A stretch of DNA of 64,000 nt, from the NCBI RefSeq assembly GCF_013409785.1, contig NZ_JACCBV010000001.1, positions 248,001 through 312,000 of the forward strand. The letters are read 5' to 3'. The notes below the pieces were generated by a model, which had not been told where the DNA came from, searched no databases, and saw nothing but the letters and a program-made list of their open reading frames with translations. Every line of letters begins with the position of its first letter. Position 1 is the stretch's first letter. Positions 1 through 8,244 of the stretch are shown here, one piece after another. The position numbers were made by a program, and so were the translations under genes. The stretch comes from Microbacterium immunditiarum (GTDB lineage Bacteria; Actinomycetota; Actinomycetes; Actinomycetales; Microbacteriaceae).

Positions 1-843
1 GCCCCACTCCTTGCCCGGGAACCCGAAGCGGTACTCGAGGTCGATCGTGGCGTCGGAGTAGTGCGCGCGCTCGTCTTCAGGGACGTCGAACCGGCGCATG
101 TTGGCGGGGTCGATGCCGAGGTCGACGAACCAGTTCCAGCACTCCTCGACCCAGTGGTCGAACCACTCCGGCGCCTCGGCGGGAGGAGTGAAGTACTCGA
201 TCTCCATCTGCTCGAACTCGCGCGTGCGGAAGATGAAGTTCCCGGGCGTGATCTCGTTGCGGAACGCCTTGCCGACCTGGCCGACGCCGAACGGAGGCTT
301 CTTTCGCGACGCCGTCACGACGTTCGAGAAGTTCACGAAGATGCCCTGTGCGGTCTCGGGGCGGAGGTAGTACAGGCCCGACTCGTCGTCGACGACGCCG
401 AGGTACGTCTTGACGAGGCCCGAGAAGGGCTTCGGGTCGGTGTACTGACCCTTCGTGCCGCAGTTCGGGCACGGGACATCCGCCAGACCGTGCTCGGCCT
501 TGCGGCCCTTGCGCGCCTCGAAGTCCTCGAGCAGGTTGTCGGCGCGGAAGCGCTTGTGGCAGTGCAGGCACTCCACGAGCGGGTCGGTGAAGGTCGCGAC
601 GTGGCCGGATGCCTCCCACACGCGCTTCGGCAGGATGATCGACGAGTCGAGGCCGACCATGTCGCCGCGGCCGCGCACGAAGGTCTGCCACCACTGGCGG
701 CGGATGTTCTCCTTCAGCTCGGTGCCGAGGGGGCCGTAGTCCCACGCCGACCGGGATCCGCCGTAGATCTCACCCGCTTGGAACACGAACCCACGATGGC
801 GGGCGAGCGAGATGACTTTGTCGAGGCGGGAGGGCTCGGCCAC
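1..843 (-). CDS. glyS: Glycyl-tRNA synthetase, N-terminal part (cut by window edge)
   Basis: Single-chain class II glycyl-tRNA synthetase, which charges tRNA-Gly in the cytoplasm. The 281 codons present hold the N-terminal half of the catalytic domain: [14 protein letters not shown] near residue 8, DYGPLG near 35, two CxxC pairs (CLHC near 92 and CPNC near 125) that look like a zinc site, RPETAQGIF near 161 and FRNEITPG near 194. The family is usually about 460 residues, so roughly the last 40 percent lies outside the left edge. The GTG at 843 is taken as start because GGAG stands five bases upstream and the protein begins [10 protein letters not shown], as usual for this family. Confidence 0.96.
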   Translation of the reverse strand, partial: MAEPSRLDKVISLARHRGFVFQAGEIYGGSRSAWDYGPLGTELKENIRRQWWQTFVRGRGDMVGLDSSIILPKRVWEASGHVATFTDPLVECLHCHKRFRADNLLEDFEARKGRKAEHGLADVPCPNCGTKGQYTDPKPFSGLVKTYLGVVDDESGLYYLRPETAQGIFVNFSNVVTASRKKPPFGVGQVGKAFRNEITPGNFIFRTREFEQMEIEYFTPPAEAPEWFDHWVEECWNWFVDLGIDPANMRRFDVPEDERAHYSDATIDLEYRFGFPGKEWG

Positions 844-984
844 GGTGGCTCCAATGGTCGGAAGAGTTGTGCGAGAGTGCGGGCGGCGAGTGCCGCGGCA
901 TCCGTCGATTCTACCGAGCGGATGCCGCACGCCCCGCCGCCCGCACGCACGACCGGAGCCAGGCGGACGCGAGACGTCAGGCGG

Positions 985-1368
985 TCACTTCACGAAGGGG
1001 ATGGACGCCGGATACGTGTACCACTGACCGCCGTTGGACTTCACGGCCGCGACGATGCACAGGACGATGTTCAGGATGTACGCGGCGAACAGGATGAGGA
1101 AGCCGATGAAGACGATCGAGAGCACCGCGCCGACGACGTACGCGATGAGCAGCGTGAGCTGGAAGTTCAGCGCGGTCGCCGTGTGCGCGCGCACGAAGGG
1201 TCCGCGGTCCTTCAGGATCAGGTAGCCGACGAGCGGCGCCAGGAAGCCGAAGAAGAGTCCGCCGAGGTGCACGAGCGTGCCCCAGAGCTTCTCGTCCGCG
1301 GGCGACATCGAAGGGGGCGGCGCCGAGTAGCCGTACGCCGGGGGCTGAGGGGACGGAGGGATGGTCAT
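985..1368 (-). CDS. DUF4870 domain membrane protein
   Basis: Small integral membrane protein of 127 residues. A proline/tyrosine-rich N-terminus (residues 1-20) precedes DEKLWGTLVHLGG and three hydrophobic segments (about 28-50, 68-92 and 95-115), the pattern of DUF4870 (Tic20-like) proteins. The biochemical role of the family is not known. The ATG at 1368 is chosen because a TACGCT box lies exactly six bases upstream, which gives a leaderless transcript. It is monocistronic, between glyS and the oxidase gene. Confidence 0.85.
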   Translation of the reverse strand: MTIPPSPQPPAYGYSAPPPSMSPADEKLWGTLVHLGGLFFGFLAPLVGYLILKDRGPFVRAHTATALNFQLTLLIAYVVGAVLSIVFIGFLILFAAYILNIVLCIVAAVKSNGGQWYTYPASIPFVK

Positions 1369-1374
1369 GCTCTC

Positions 1375-1380
1375 AGCGTA
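1375..1380 (-). promoter_or_regulatory. -10 box for the DUF4870 gene (leaderless)
   Basis: TACGCT on the minus strand, six bases before the ATG at 1368. The transcript would start at or next to the start codon. Confidence 0.5.
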
Positions 1381-1456
1381 GGGGCACGCGACGACGTCAC
1401 GCGCGGGGGACATCCCCCCGATTTCCGCGGGGTGACCGGATGCCTCGCCCCGGGAC

Positions 1457-2905
1457 TCACGCCTCCCGCAGCACCCCGCGGTCGAGCTCCGCGATGCTCG
1501 TGACGCCCGCGAGCCCCATCGTGATGTCGAGCTCGGCGAGGATGTTGCGCACGACCTCGCGCACGCCGTTCTCGCCCGCGATCGCGAGCCCGTACGCGTA
1601 AGGCCGGCCGATCGCGACCGCCGTCGCACCCAGCGCGAGGGCGATCGCGACATCGGCGCCGCCGCGCACCCCCGAGTCGAACACGATCGGCAGTCGCCCG
1701 CCGACCCGCCGCTCGATCTCGGGCAGCGCGGCGAGGGTCGGCACGGACTGGTCGATCTGGCGGCCGCCGTGGTTCGAGATCCAGATCCCGTCGACGCCTG
1801 CGTCGAGCGCGCGGGTCGCGTCGTCGGGGTGGACGATGCCCTTGAGGAGGATCGGCAGGCTCGTCCACTCGCGCGCCTTCGCGAGGTCGTCCCACGTGAG
1901 CGCGGGCGTCGAGAACACCTCGAGGAACATCTCGACCGCCGCCCGTGGCAGCGGCGATCGCAGGTTCTGACGCAGGCTCTTCGAACCCGTGAGCGCCGAG
2001 CCCTTGCGCGCGATGCGCACCCCGGCCGCGACGGCCTTCGGCGTGAGCCTCACGGGCGGGTTCGTCTCGACCGCGCGGGCGGGGGTCGTGGCGTTCGTCT
2101 CCGACCCGCCCGCGGCCTCCGCCGCGCCGGGCGCCGAGGCACCGCGCGTGCGCTCGCGCACGAGCTCCTGGAAGACCGGGTCGCTCGTGTACTGCGCGAT
2201 CCCCAGGCCGCGCGTGAACGGCAGGTACGCGAGATCGAGGTCGCGCGTGCGCCAGCCGAGCAGGTGCGTGTCGAGGGTCACGACGATCGCCTCGCACCCG
2301 GATGCCTCGGCCCGCCGCAGGAGCGACGCGTTGAGCTCGTCGGACGACGACCAGTAGAGCTGGAACAGGCGGGAGCCGGATGGTGCGGCATCCGCCACCG
2401 CCTCCATCGGGAAGGACGCCTGGTTGCTGAGCGCGTAGGGAACACCCACGGATGCCGCGGCCCGCGCCACCGCGAGGTCGGCGTCGCCGTCGACGAGCTC
2501 CATGACGCCGAGCGGCGCGAGCAGGAGCGGCGTGGCGCGTCGCTTGCCGAGGAACTCGATGGAAAGGTCGCGGCTCGACACGTCGCGCAGCGGCCGCGGC
2601 CACACCTGCCACCGTTCGAAGGCGGCGCGGTTCGCGGCAACGGTGCGCTCGGCTCCGGCACCTCCGACGATGTAGGCGAACGCCTCGGCGCTCGACGCCT
2701 TGCGGGCCGCGCGCTCGAGCGCGAACGGATCGACGGGGACTGCGGGGCGCGTGCCGCTGATGCCGGCGCGGTAGATCTCGGACTGGGTGCGGCGCGAGAT
2801 GCCGCGTGCGGCTGCTGCGGGGTCTTCGGGAGCGACTGGGCCCACACGCCCGGAGGCTCCGCGCGGGGCGCCAGCGCCGTGTGGAGAAGGCGTGGGGGTG
2901 CTCAT
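1457..2905 (-). CDS. FMN-dependent alpha-hydroxyacid oxidase (lactate 2-monooxygenase-like)
   Basis: Cytoplasmic flavoprotein that oxidises an L-2-hydroxy acid, probably lactate. The 482-residue chain has the FMN/active-site signature SNHGGRQID with the catalytic His, the preceding lysine segment LLKGIVHPDDA, FDSGVRGGADV, and the phosphate-binding GRPYAYGLAIAGENGV. An Ala/Gly/Thr-rich insertion near residues 240-275 (ERTRGASAPG onwards) separates the barrel halves, as in lactate 2-monooxygenases rather than compact glycolate oxidases. The ATG at 2905 is supported by a TATCGT box seven bases upstream. The exact substrate cannot be read from sequence. Confidence 0.88.
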   Translation of the reverse strand: MSTPTPSPHGAGAPRGASGRVGPVAPEDPAAAARGISRRTQSEIYRAGISGTRPAVPVDPFALERAARKASSAEAFAYIVGGAGAERTVAANRAAFERWQVWPRPLRDVSSRDLSIEFLGKRRATPLLLAPLGVMELVDGDADLAVARAAASVGVPYALSNQASFPMEAVADAAPSGSRLFQLYWSSSDELNASLLRRAEASGCEAIVVTLDTHLLGWRTRDLDLAYLPFTRGLGIAQYTSDPVFQELVRERTRGASAPGAAEAAGGSETNATTPARAVETNPPVRLTPKAVAAGVRIARKGSALTGSKSLRQNLRSPLPRAAVEMFLEVFSTPALTWDDLAKAREWTSLPILLKGIVHPDDATRALDAGVDGIWISNHGGRQIDQSVPTLAALPEIERRVGGRLPIVFDSGVRGGADVAIALALGATAVAIGRPYAYGLAIAGENGVREVVRNILAELDITMGLAGVTSIAELDRGVLREA

Positions 2906-2912
2906 GCGGACA

Positions 2913-2918
2913 ACGATA
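2913..2918 (-). promoter_or_regulatory. -10 box for the alpha-hydroxyacid oxidase gene (leaderless)
   Basis: TATCGT on the minus strand, seven bases before the ATG at 2905. Confidence 0.5.
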
Positions 2919-2930
2919 GGGGTCCCCGGC

Positions 2931-3824
2931 TCAGGCGCCCGGCCCGAAACCGCACCAGTCCGCGACCCACGACAGGATCTTGCCGCGCATGTCCTCGCCG
3001 ACGAACACCTCGATCTCGCCCGGCTCGCCGTTGAGCACGACGCGCACGTCGAAGATCGTGCCCCGCTTGTCCTCCTGCACGGCGTGCGGGTCACAGCGGA
3101 ACGGCACGATCGGCAGGGAGATGACCGTCCGGTCGGCCCCGCCCGTGGAGACGTCGAGCCCGACGGGGTAAGCGCCGTCCACCGTGGCCGTGCCGAACGA
3201 GAGGAGGTTCGTCTCCTGCACGCCCTCGATGGAGAGTCCGCTGCCCCCTGCCGGCTCGATCGCGAGGTCGAGTCGCGCGGGCTGGCCGGGAGGGGACGGC
3301 GTGAACCGTTCGAAGGCGATGGCCGCCGCATCCGCCACTTCTCGAGCACGGCACTCGCGCTCGTTGAGCGGTGCGATGAACCCGAGCGGGTCGGATGCGG
3401 GCACCGTCGCCTCCCCCGTCGTGGCGTCCTCGCGCGTGAACGCGAGCGTCACGCGCGGCTCGGCGTCGTCGGGCGCGGGGCAGGCGACCTCGGGAAGCTC
3501 CACGCGCACGTTCACCGTCATGCCCGCCGCGACGCGGCTCTCGCGCTCGGTGTCGCGCACAGCGTCGCTCGCGAACCGCCGGTCGCTCACGCGCACCTCG
3601 CCGATGACGAGCGTCTCGTCGGAGCCGTTGTGCACCGCCACCTGCGCCGTCCGCGTCGAGACGTCGGCGCGCAGCTGGACGACCTCGACCTCGACTCCGT
3701 CGGGCAGTGCCGCACCGCCGGCATCCGTGCCGGCGTCCGCCGAGCAGCCCGCCACGGCGAGCACGACTACCGCGACGAGCGCCGCACCGAGGAGCCGCAG
3801 ACGGCCGGTCGACAGGGTGCGCAT
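2931..3824 (-). CDS. Secreted lipoprotein, function unknown
   Basis: A 297-residue exported protein. A short basic N-terminus and a hydrophobic stretch (LLGAALVAVVVLAVAG) end in a lipobox VAGC, so the mature protein should start at a lipidated Cys and sit on the outer face of the membrane. The rest is rich in beta-strand-like segments, with no enzyme motif recognised. An in-frame GTG lies two codons further upstream at 3830. The ATG at 3824 is preferred because a TACCCT box stands six bases before it. Confidence 0.72.
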   Translation of the reverse strand: MRTLSTGRLRLLGAALVAVVVLAVAGCSADAGTDAGGAALPDGVEVEVVQLRADVSTRTAQVAVHNGSDETLVIGEVRVSDRRFASDAVRDTERESRVAAGMTVNVRVELPEVACPAPDDAEPRVTLAFTREDATTGEATVPASDPLGFIAPLNERECRAREVADAAAIAFERFTPSPPGQPARLDLAIEPAGGSGLSIEGVQETNLLSFGTATVDGAYPVGLDVSTGGADRTVISLPIVPFRCDPHAVQEDKRGTIFDVRVVLNGEPGEIEVFVGEDMRGKILSWVADWCGFGPGA

Positions 3825-3830
3825 GCGCAC

Positions 3831-3836
3831 AGGGTA
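3831..3836 (-). promoter_or_regulatory. -10 box for the lipoprotein gene (leaderless)
   Basis: TACCCT on the minus strand, six bases before the ATG at 3824. The spacing decides between the ATG and the in-frame GTG at 3830. Confidence 0.5.
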
Positions 3837-3873
3837 GTCGCCGCATCCGACGCGTGCTCCACGCGGATCGGTG

Positions 3874-4017
3874 TCACGCAGTGTGCAGCGACACGGTCTC
3901 GGTCACGGGACGGAAGGTCGAACGGCACCGCCGCGGTCCGAGGTGCCGCCGCGCGCGACGTTCGCGCCAGCGCTGCACCGATCGGGCGACTCTATTCGTC
4001 TCGACCTGCACGTTCAT
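3874..4017 (-). CDS. Small basic protein, 47 residues, hypothetical
   Basis: Very basic small protein starting MNVQVETNRVARSVQRWRER, with about 12 Arg. No family is recognised. The main support is a textbook ribosome binding site AAGGAGG five bases before the ATG at 4017, unusual in a stretch where most genes look leaderless. An upstream in-frame ATG at 4074 would include that ribosome site within the coding sequence, so it is rejected. It could be a nucleic-acid-binding or regulatory small protein, but this is not shown. Confidence 0.45.
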   Translation of the reverse strand: MNVQVETNRVARSVQRWRERRARRHLGPRRCRSTFRPVTETVSLHTA

Positions 4018-4099
4018 GGCGGCCTCCTTCCGATGGCGATCCGGTGAACCGGTCTCGCCTCGAAGGAGCAGCACTCCCGCCGTCAGATACAGCCGTGCA

Positions 4100-4489
4100 T
4101 CAGCACCACGGCGAACCGCCCTCGCCGGGCCGCATCGGGCGAAGCGAGTCCGGCGCGGGCCACGCGAGCTCGAACCTCTCGACGGGCGCGTCGATCGCGC
4201 CGAAGTCGTCGGTCTGCACGACGACGCGACCCCCCTCCCCCGGCCGTGGAGGCGTCACCTCGACGATGCGCACGCGCAGCGGCGGGTCGCCGTCGCGCTC
4301 GAGCATCCACACATCGGCGAGGAACCGCAGTCCGACCTCTTCGAGCGCCGCTTCGGCGTCGAGCCAGTCGAGGGGTCCGGATGCCTCGCGCCCCAGCACG
4401 TCGACGGCGACCCAGCCCTCCCCCTCGGGCCGGATCCACCCGATGAGCTCGCGGTCGTCGCGTCTGTGCGGGGTCCAGTCGCCGTTCAC
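4100..4489 (-). CDS. Hypothetical protein, 129 residues, coupled to the cyclase-family gene
   Basis: Unrecognised soluble protein, acidic and tryptophan-containing (WIRPEGEGWVAVD near the N-terminus, ADVWMLERDGDPPLRVRIVEV in the middle). Its GTG start overlaps the TGA stop of the upstream cyclase-family gene as GTGA, so the two are translated in coupling and probably function together. No signal peptide or membrane segment is seen. Confidence 0.68.
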   Translation of the reverse strand: MNGDWTPHRRDDRELIGWIRPEGEGWVAVDVLGREASGPLDWLDAEAALEEVGLRFLADVWMLERDGDPPLRVRIVEVTPPRPGEGGRVVVQTDDFGAIDAPVERFELAWPAPDSLRPMRPGEGGSPWC

Positions 4490-5430
4490 GGGGCATCCGC
4501 CACCTGCGCGAAGGCGCGCACCGGGAACGTGCCGAATCCCTCCACCGCGGGCGGCGCGGCCGTGAACAGCGCTCCCGACGGAGGCAGCTCCGCGAGGTTC
4601 GTGAGGTGCTCGACGACGTGCACGCCCGCCGCCAGCAGCAGGGAGTGCGCCGGCCGCTCGCCGCCCGACTCGGTGTCGTCGATGTTGAGCGAGTCGATGC
4701 CGACGAGCGCCGCGCCCGCGTCGATCAGCCCCTGCGCGCCCTCGCCCGTAAGGAACGGGGCGCCCTCCCCGTACTCCGGCTGCCCGAACCAGCGGTCCCA
4801 TCCGGTGTGCAGCAGCACCGCCGCACCGCGCACGTCGCGGTCGGCGAGCGTCTCAGCACGTATGCCGCGCCGCTCGGGCGTCCAGGCGTCCTCGAGATGG
4901 AAGACCTCGGCGCGCAGCCCGACGAGCGTCGACAGGTCGAGTCCCGCGAGGTCGGTCCCGCCGGCGTAGCGGTGGTACGGCGAGTCGAGGTACGTGCCGG
5001 TGTTGCCGACCAGCGTGATGATGTCCATCGCGAACTCGGTGCCGGGTGCGTACCGGGCACGCGAGTCCTCGCGCGTGAGGTGCGGCGTGATCGTCGGCGC
5101 GGGGAGACCGGGGTATGTGACGAGTCCCGCGCGGATGGGGTGGCTCAGGTCGATGACGCGGGTCGCGGCATCCGGTGCGTCCGCTCCTCCGCCGACCGAC
5201 GCGATGCCGCGCGATCCGCGATGCGGCTCCTCCACGATGCGGAGGCCGCGCAGCTCGACCTCGTCGACGAGCGCGAGCCCGAGGTGCTGCACGAGCAGGC
5301 GTGCGATCTCGTCTTCGCCGGCGTCCGCCGACGGCAGGTCGAGCCGGAAGCCGGTGCCCGCGAGGTCGCCGCCGTTCGCGAAGCGGATGAAGAAGTCGAA
5401 GTGCGCGCGGAAGGAGGGTGCCGTGGCCAT
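4486..5430 (-). CDS. Cyclase-family protein (kynurenine formamidase-like) with extra N-terminal region
   Basis: Putative metal-dependent hydrolase of the cyclase family (PF04199, as in bacterial kynurenine formamidase). Residues from about 85 on carry VIDLSHPIRAG, TYPG, and the family core as VGNTGTYLDSPYH, then GIDSLNIDD and HVVEHLTNL. The usual metal motif HxGTHxDxPxH is altered: the first His is Asn and the second is Tyr, while Asp and the last His remain, so metal binding may differ. Residues 1-80 form an additional segment (FRAHFDFFIRFANGGDLAG) not part of the core. The ATG at 5430 has a TATGCT box seven bases upstream. An ATG at 5442 is the alternative. Confidence 0.78.
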   Translation of the reverse strand: MATAPSFRAHFDFFIRFANGGDLAGTGFRLDLPSADAGEDEIARLLVQHLGLALVDEVELRGLRIVEEPHRGSRGIASVGGGADAPDAATRVIDLSHPIRAGLVTYPGLPAPTITPHLTREDSRARYAPGTEFAMDIITLVGNTGTYLDSPYHRYAGGTDLAGLDLSTLVGLRAEVFHLEDAWTPERRGIRAETLADRDVRGAAVLLHTGWDRWFGQPEYGEGAPFLTGEGAQGLIDAGAALVGIDSLNIDDTESGGERPAHSLLLAAGVHVVEHLTNLAELPPSGALFTAAPPAVEGFGTFPVRAFAQVADAP

Positions 5431-5437
5431 GCCCGCG

Positions 5438-5443
5438 AGCATA
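5438..5443 (-). promoter_or_regulatory. -10 box for the cyclase-family gene (leaderless)
   Basis: TATGCT on the minus strand, seven bases before the ATG at 5430. It overlaps the alternative ATG at 5442, which argues against that start. Confidence 0.5.
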
Positions 5444-5577
5444 CGGCTGCTGCATCCGCTCTCCCACCGTCTCCCGCCGGATTGGCAGGCCGCCGAGCGC
5501 CTGCGGCAGGATTCCGGCGACCGCTACCCGAGCGCCGCACGCGTCGCAAGCCCATCGCCTCGCCGCGCCGGCGATCG

Positions 5578-5583
5578 TACCGT
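5578..5583 (+). promoter_or_regulatory. -10 box for the 70-residue acidic protein gene (leaderless)
   Basis: TACCGT, six bases before the ATG at 5590. Confidence 0.45.
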
Positions 5584-5589
5584 CGAGCC

Positions 5590-5802
5590 ATGCACACTGA
5601 CGACACCGGCACGACCGACGCCACGGGCATGAGCGACGAGGCGAAACGCCACGACCAGCTCACGTCCGCGCCGAGCGCGACCGAGGAGGACGCGGCACCC
5701 CGCATCGACGTGACGCACCGCGACGGCGTCACGCGCATCGACATCCGCGACGACGCGGACGTGCGCCCGGGCAACCCGATGGAGGAGCCGGAGGACGCCT
5801 AG
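5590..5802 (+). CDS. Small acidic hypothetical protein, 70 residues
   Basis: Highly acidic, probably disordered N-terminal half (TDDTGTTDATGMSDEAK) followed by DVTHRDGVTRIDIRDDADVR. No family recognised. Support comes from the TACCGT box exactly six bases upstream of the ATG and from third-position GC use like the neighbours. It is convergent with the GNAT gene, and the two stops overlap by four bases (5799-5802). Confidence 0.6.
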   Translation: MHTDDTGTTDATGMSDEAKRHDQLTSAPSATEEDAAPRIDVTHRDGVTRIDIRDDADVRPGNPMEEPEDA

Positions 5803-6506
5803 CCGGACGCCTCCACGAAGAGGTATCCCCGGTCGTCGAACCCGCCGATCACGAGCCCCTGCTCGAGCAGTTCGAGGAACCGCCGCCGCACACGGAGCCG
5901 CCACGCGGTGGCCTCCGCGGGGTTCTCGCGCCGGATCGCCGAGATGTCGGTCGGGACCTCGACCGACGCGCGGACCTTCTCATCGGGGGGCATCGGCCAC
6001 GGCGGCGCCGCGAGCGCCCACGAGACCATGAGCCTGTCGGTCTGGTCGCCGCGATTGACGCCGTCGTCCATCGCGCCGTACTGGTTCACGAGGTACTCCG
6101 TCACACGCGCGCCGAGCACCCGCAGGTTGAAGTGCGCGTTGCGGGCGACGAGTGGATCGAACGTCCACGTGATGTGCCCCACGCCACGTTCGAGCGCCCA
6201 CTCCCGCTGGTGCTGCTTGAGGCGCCGGCCGAGACCCTGGCTCTGGTGCTCGGGAAGCACACCGGTGATGTGCGAGTGCATCGAGCGCACGGCCGGCTCG
6301 GCGAAGAAAGCGGCGGATGCCCCGACCATCTCGTCGCCCGCGAACAGGCCGACCACGTAGTTGCCCGAGTGCGCGAGCGCGCGCAGGAGGTTCGGCGGCA
6401 TGCCGGAGCGGTCGCCGCGCCACACCGCGTCGAACACCTCCGACGCGGCGAAGACCTCGTCGAGGGTGTTCAGGGGGCGGATCACGATCTCGTCGTCGTC
6501 GGCCAT
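5799..6506 (-). CDS. GNAT-family N-acetyltransferase (COG3375-like)
   Basis: Predicted acyl-CoA-dependent N-acetyltransferase of 235 residues. The acetyl-CoA pyrophosphate loop is HSHITGVLPEHQSQGLGRRL (the Q/RxxGxG/A type motif as QSQGLG), followed by ITWTFDPLVARNAHFN and GARVTEYLVNQYG, which are typical of the COG3375 subgroup. No membrane segments. The acceptor substrate is unknown. A CAGACT box stands six bases before the ATG. Confidence 0.85.
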   Translation of the reverse strand: MADDDEIVIRPLNTLDEVFAASEVFDAVWRGDRSGMPPNLLRALAHSGNYVVGLFAGDEMVGASAAFFAEPAVRSMHSHITGVLPEHQSQGLGRRLKQHQREWALERGVGHITWTFDPLVARNAHFNLRVLGARVTEYLVNQYGAMDDGVNRGDQTDRLMVSWALAAPPWPMPPDEKVRASVEVPTDISAIRRENPAEATAWRLRVRRRFLELLEQGLVIGGFDDRGYLFVEASG

Positions 6507-6512
6507 GTCCCC

Positions 6513-6518
6513 AGTCTG
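6513..6518 (-). promoter_or_regulatory. -10 box for the GNAT gene (leaderless)
   Basis: CAGACT on the minus strand, six bases before the ATG at 6506. Confidence 0.4.
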
Positions 6519-6617
6519 GCCCGGACCGCGACCGCTGAGCGAGAGCGCACGGATTCGGGGTGGCGCCCGCGGAACCGCGCTGATAGCGTGGCCCGCGGTT
6601 CCGGGCGCTTTCCCGGA

Positions 6618-6665
6618 CGGACTGTCGCCGACGCTTCCTCGAAGCCGGGTGTCGGCGACCGTCCG
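6618..6665. promoter_or_regulatory. Nested stem-loop upstream of the MFS gene
   Basis: Inverted repeat with arms 6618-6632 and 6651-6665 (14 of 15 positions pair: CGGAC, one mismatch, then GTCGCCGAC). Its 18-base loop contains a second small hairpin, GCTTC-ctc-GAAGC. It ends about 60 bases before the putative -10 of the MFS gene, so it would not be in a leaderless transcript. A DNA-level operator is therefore as likely as an RNA structure. Confidence 0.4.
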
Positions 6666-6724
6666 GCCCCACTCGGCGGGAGGCCGATGCGCCCGCGGCG
6701 CGGCTCGGATGCCGCATCCGCAGA

Positions 6725-6730
6725 TAGCCT
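6725..6730 (+). promoter_or_regulatory. -10 box for the MFS gene (leaderless)
   Basis: TAGCCT, six bases before the ATG at 6737. Confidence 0.5.
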
Positions 6731-6736
6731 GAATCG

Positions 6737-8176
6737 ATGGGTATGGGTGACGCGGCGCGCAGACGCCTCACCCGGATGCCACCGCAGGGCGCCATCGTCG
6801 CGGTGCTCGCGATCGCGGGCCTGAGCTCGTCGTTCATGTTCACGCTCGTCGTGCCGATCCAGTCGAAGCTTCCCGAGCTGCTGAACGCGAGCCGCGAAGA
6901 CACGGCGTGGGTCGTCACGGCGACGCTCTTGGCTGCGGCCGTGTGCACGCCGATCTCGGGACGACTCGGCGACATGTACGGCAAACGCCGCATCGTCATC
7001 GCCCTCCTCGTGACGCTCGTGATCGGCTCGATCATCGCCGCGCTCTCCCCGCACATCGTGGGGGTCATCATCGGGCGCGCACTGCAGGGTGCGGTCACGG
7101 GTGTCGTGCCGCTGGGGATCTCGATCCTGCGCGACGTCCTGCATGAGGACCGCGTCGACTCCGCGATCGCCCTCATCAGCGCGACCCTCGGCGTCGGCGG
7201 AGCGCTCGGCCTCCCGATCAGCGCGGTCGTCACCGAGGTCAGCGACTGGCACATGATCTTCTGGCTGTCGGCGATCCTCGGCGTCATCCAGATCGGCCTC
7301 GTCGTGTGGATCGTCCCCGTCAGCGTGCTGCGGTCGGGCGGTCGCATCGACTTCGTGGGCGTCGCGGGGCTCGCGATCGGTCTCATCGGCATTCTGCTGG
7401 CCATCTCGCGCGGCAACGAATGGGGCTGGACCTCGCCCGCGACACTCGCCTGCGGGCTCGGCGGCATCGCGGTGCTGCTCGTGTGGGGCTGGTACGAGCT
7501 GCGCGTCGACGACCCGCTCCTCGACCTGCGCGTGGCCGCACGCCGGCCTGTGCTGCTCACGAACCTCGCGTCGGTCGCGATGGGGTTCTCTCTGTTCGCG
7601 TCGAACGTCGTCTACCCGCAGCTTCTCGAGCTGCCCACGGCTGTCGGAGGGTTCGGGCTGTCGCTCCTGGCCGCGAGCCTCGTCGTGATGCCGTCGGGCC
7701 TGGTCATGATGGTGCTCTCGCCCGTCGCCGGGCGGCTCTCCCACCGCGTCGGGCCGCGCGTCCTTCTGCTCATCGGCGCGGCGGCGCTCGTCATGGCCTA
7801 CAGCTTCACCTACTTCTTCCGCACCGACGTGTGGCAGCTGCTCGTCGCCAACCTCCTCATCGGCGTGGGCATCGGGTTCGGCTTCGCCGCGATGCCGATG
7901 CTCATCATGCGGTCCGTGCCGCAGTCCGAGACAGGCGCGTCGAACGGTCTGAACGCGCTCTTCCGGTCGGTCGGCACGAGCAGCGCCGCCGCGGTCGTCG
8001 GCGCCGTGCTCGCCACCTTCTCGATCGAGCAGGGCGGGGTGCAGCTGCCGACGCCGACCGCGTTCGACGTCGCGTTCCTGCTCGGCGGAGTCGGTGCGAT
8101 CGTCGCACTCGGGATCGCGCTGTTCATCCCCTCTCGCAGGGCGCCCGAGGAGCGGCATCCGTCCCTGCCGGACTGA
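6737..8176 (+). CDS. MFS transporter, DHA2-type drug/efflux family
   Basis: Inner-membrane proton-driven exporter of 479 residues with about 13-14 hydrophobic segments, the size of the DHA2 (14-TMS) group. Visible motifs are the loop 2-3 signature GRLGDMYGKRR near residue 76, GRALQGAVTGVVPLGISILRD in TMS 4-5 (motif B/C region), and GALGLPISAVV. The substrate cannot be predicted. The start has a TAGCCT box six bases upstream. It is monocistronic and is followed by another leaderless transporter gene on the same strand. Confidence 0.88.
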   Translation: MGMGDAARRRLTRMPPQGAIVAVLAIAGLSSSFMFTLVVPIQSKLPELLNASREDTAWVVTATLLAAAVCTPISGRLGDMYGKRRIVIALLVTLVIGSIIAALSPHIVGVIIGRALQGAVTGVVPLGISILRDVLHEDRVDSAIALISATLGVGGALGLPISAVVTEVSDWHMIFWLSAILGVIQIGLVVWIVPVSVLRSGGRIDFVGVAGLAIGLIGILLAISRGNEWGWTSPATLACGLGGIAVLLVWGWYELRVDDPLLDLRVAARRPVLLTNLASVAMGFSLFASNVVYPQLLELPTAVGGFGLSLLAASLVVMPSGLVMMVLSPVAGRLSHRVGPRVLLLIGAAALVMAYSFTYFFRTDVWQLLVANLLIGVGIGFGFAAMPMLIMRSVPQSETGASNGLNALFRSVGTSSAAAVVGAVLATFSIEQGGVQLPTPTAFDVAFLLGGVGAIVALGIALFIPSRRAPEERHPSLPD

Positions 8177-8231
8177 GCGCGCCCGACGCGCGCTGTCACG
8201 CACCCACTGTCGCACTCCGCCCACGGGGGTC

Positions 8232-8237
8232 TAGCCT
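8232..8237 (+). promoter_or_regulatory. -10 box for the peptide transporter gene (leaderless)
   Basis: TAGCCT, seven bases before the ATG at 8245. Confidence 0.5.
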
Positions 8238-8244
8238 CGCGTTC

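Noticed and set aside
2787..4565. Long open frame (592 codons) on the plus strand
   Set aside because: It lies antisense to the alpha-hydroxyacid oxidase and lipoprotein genes, is Arg/Ala-rich without motifs and follows only from high GC at third positions.
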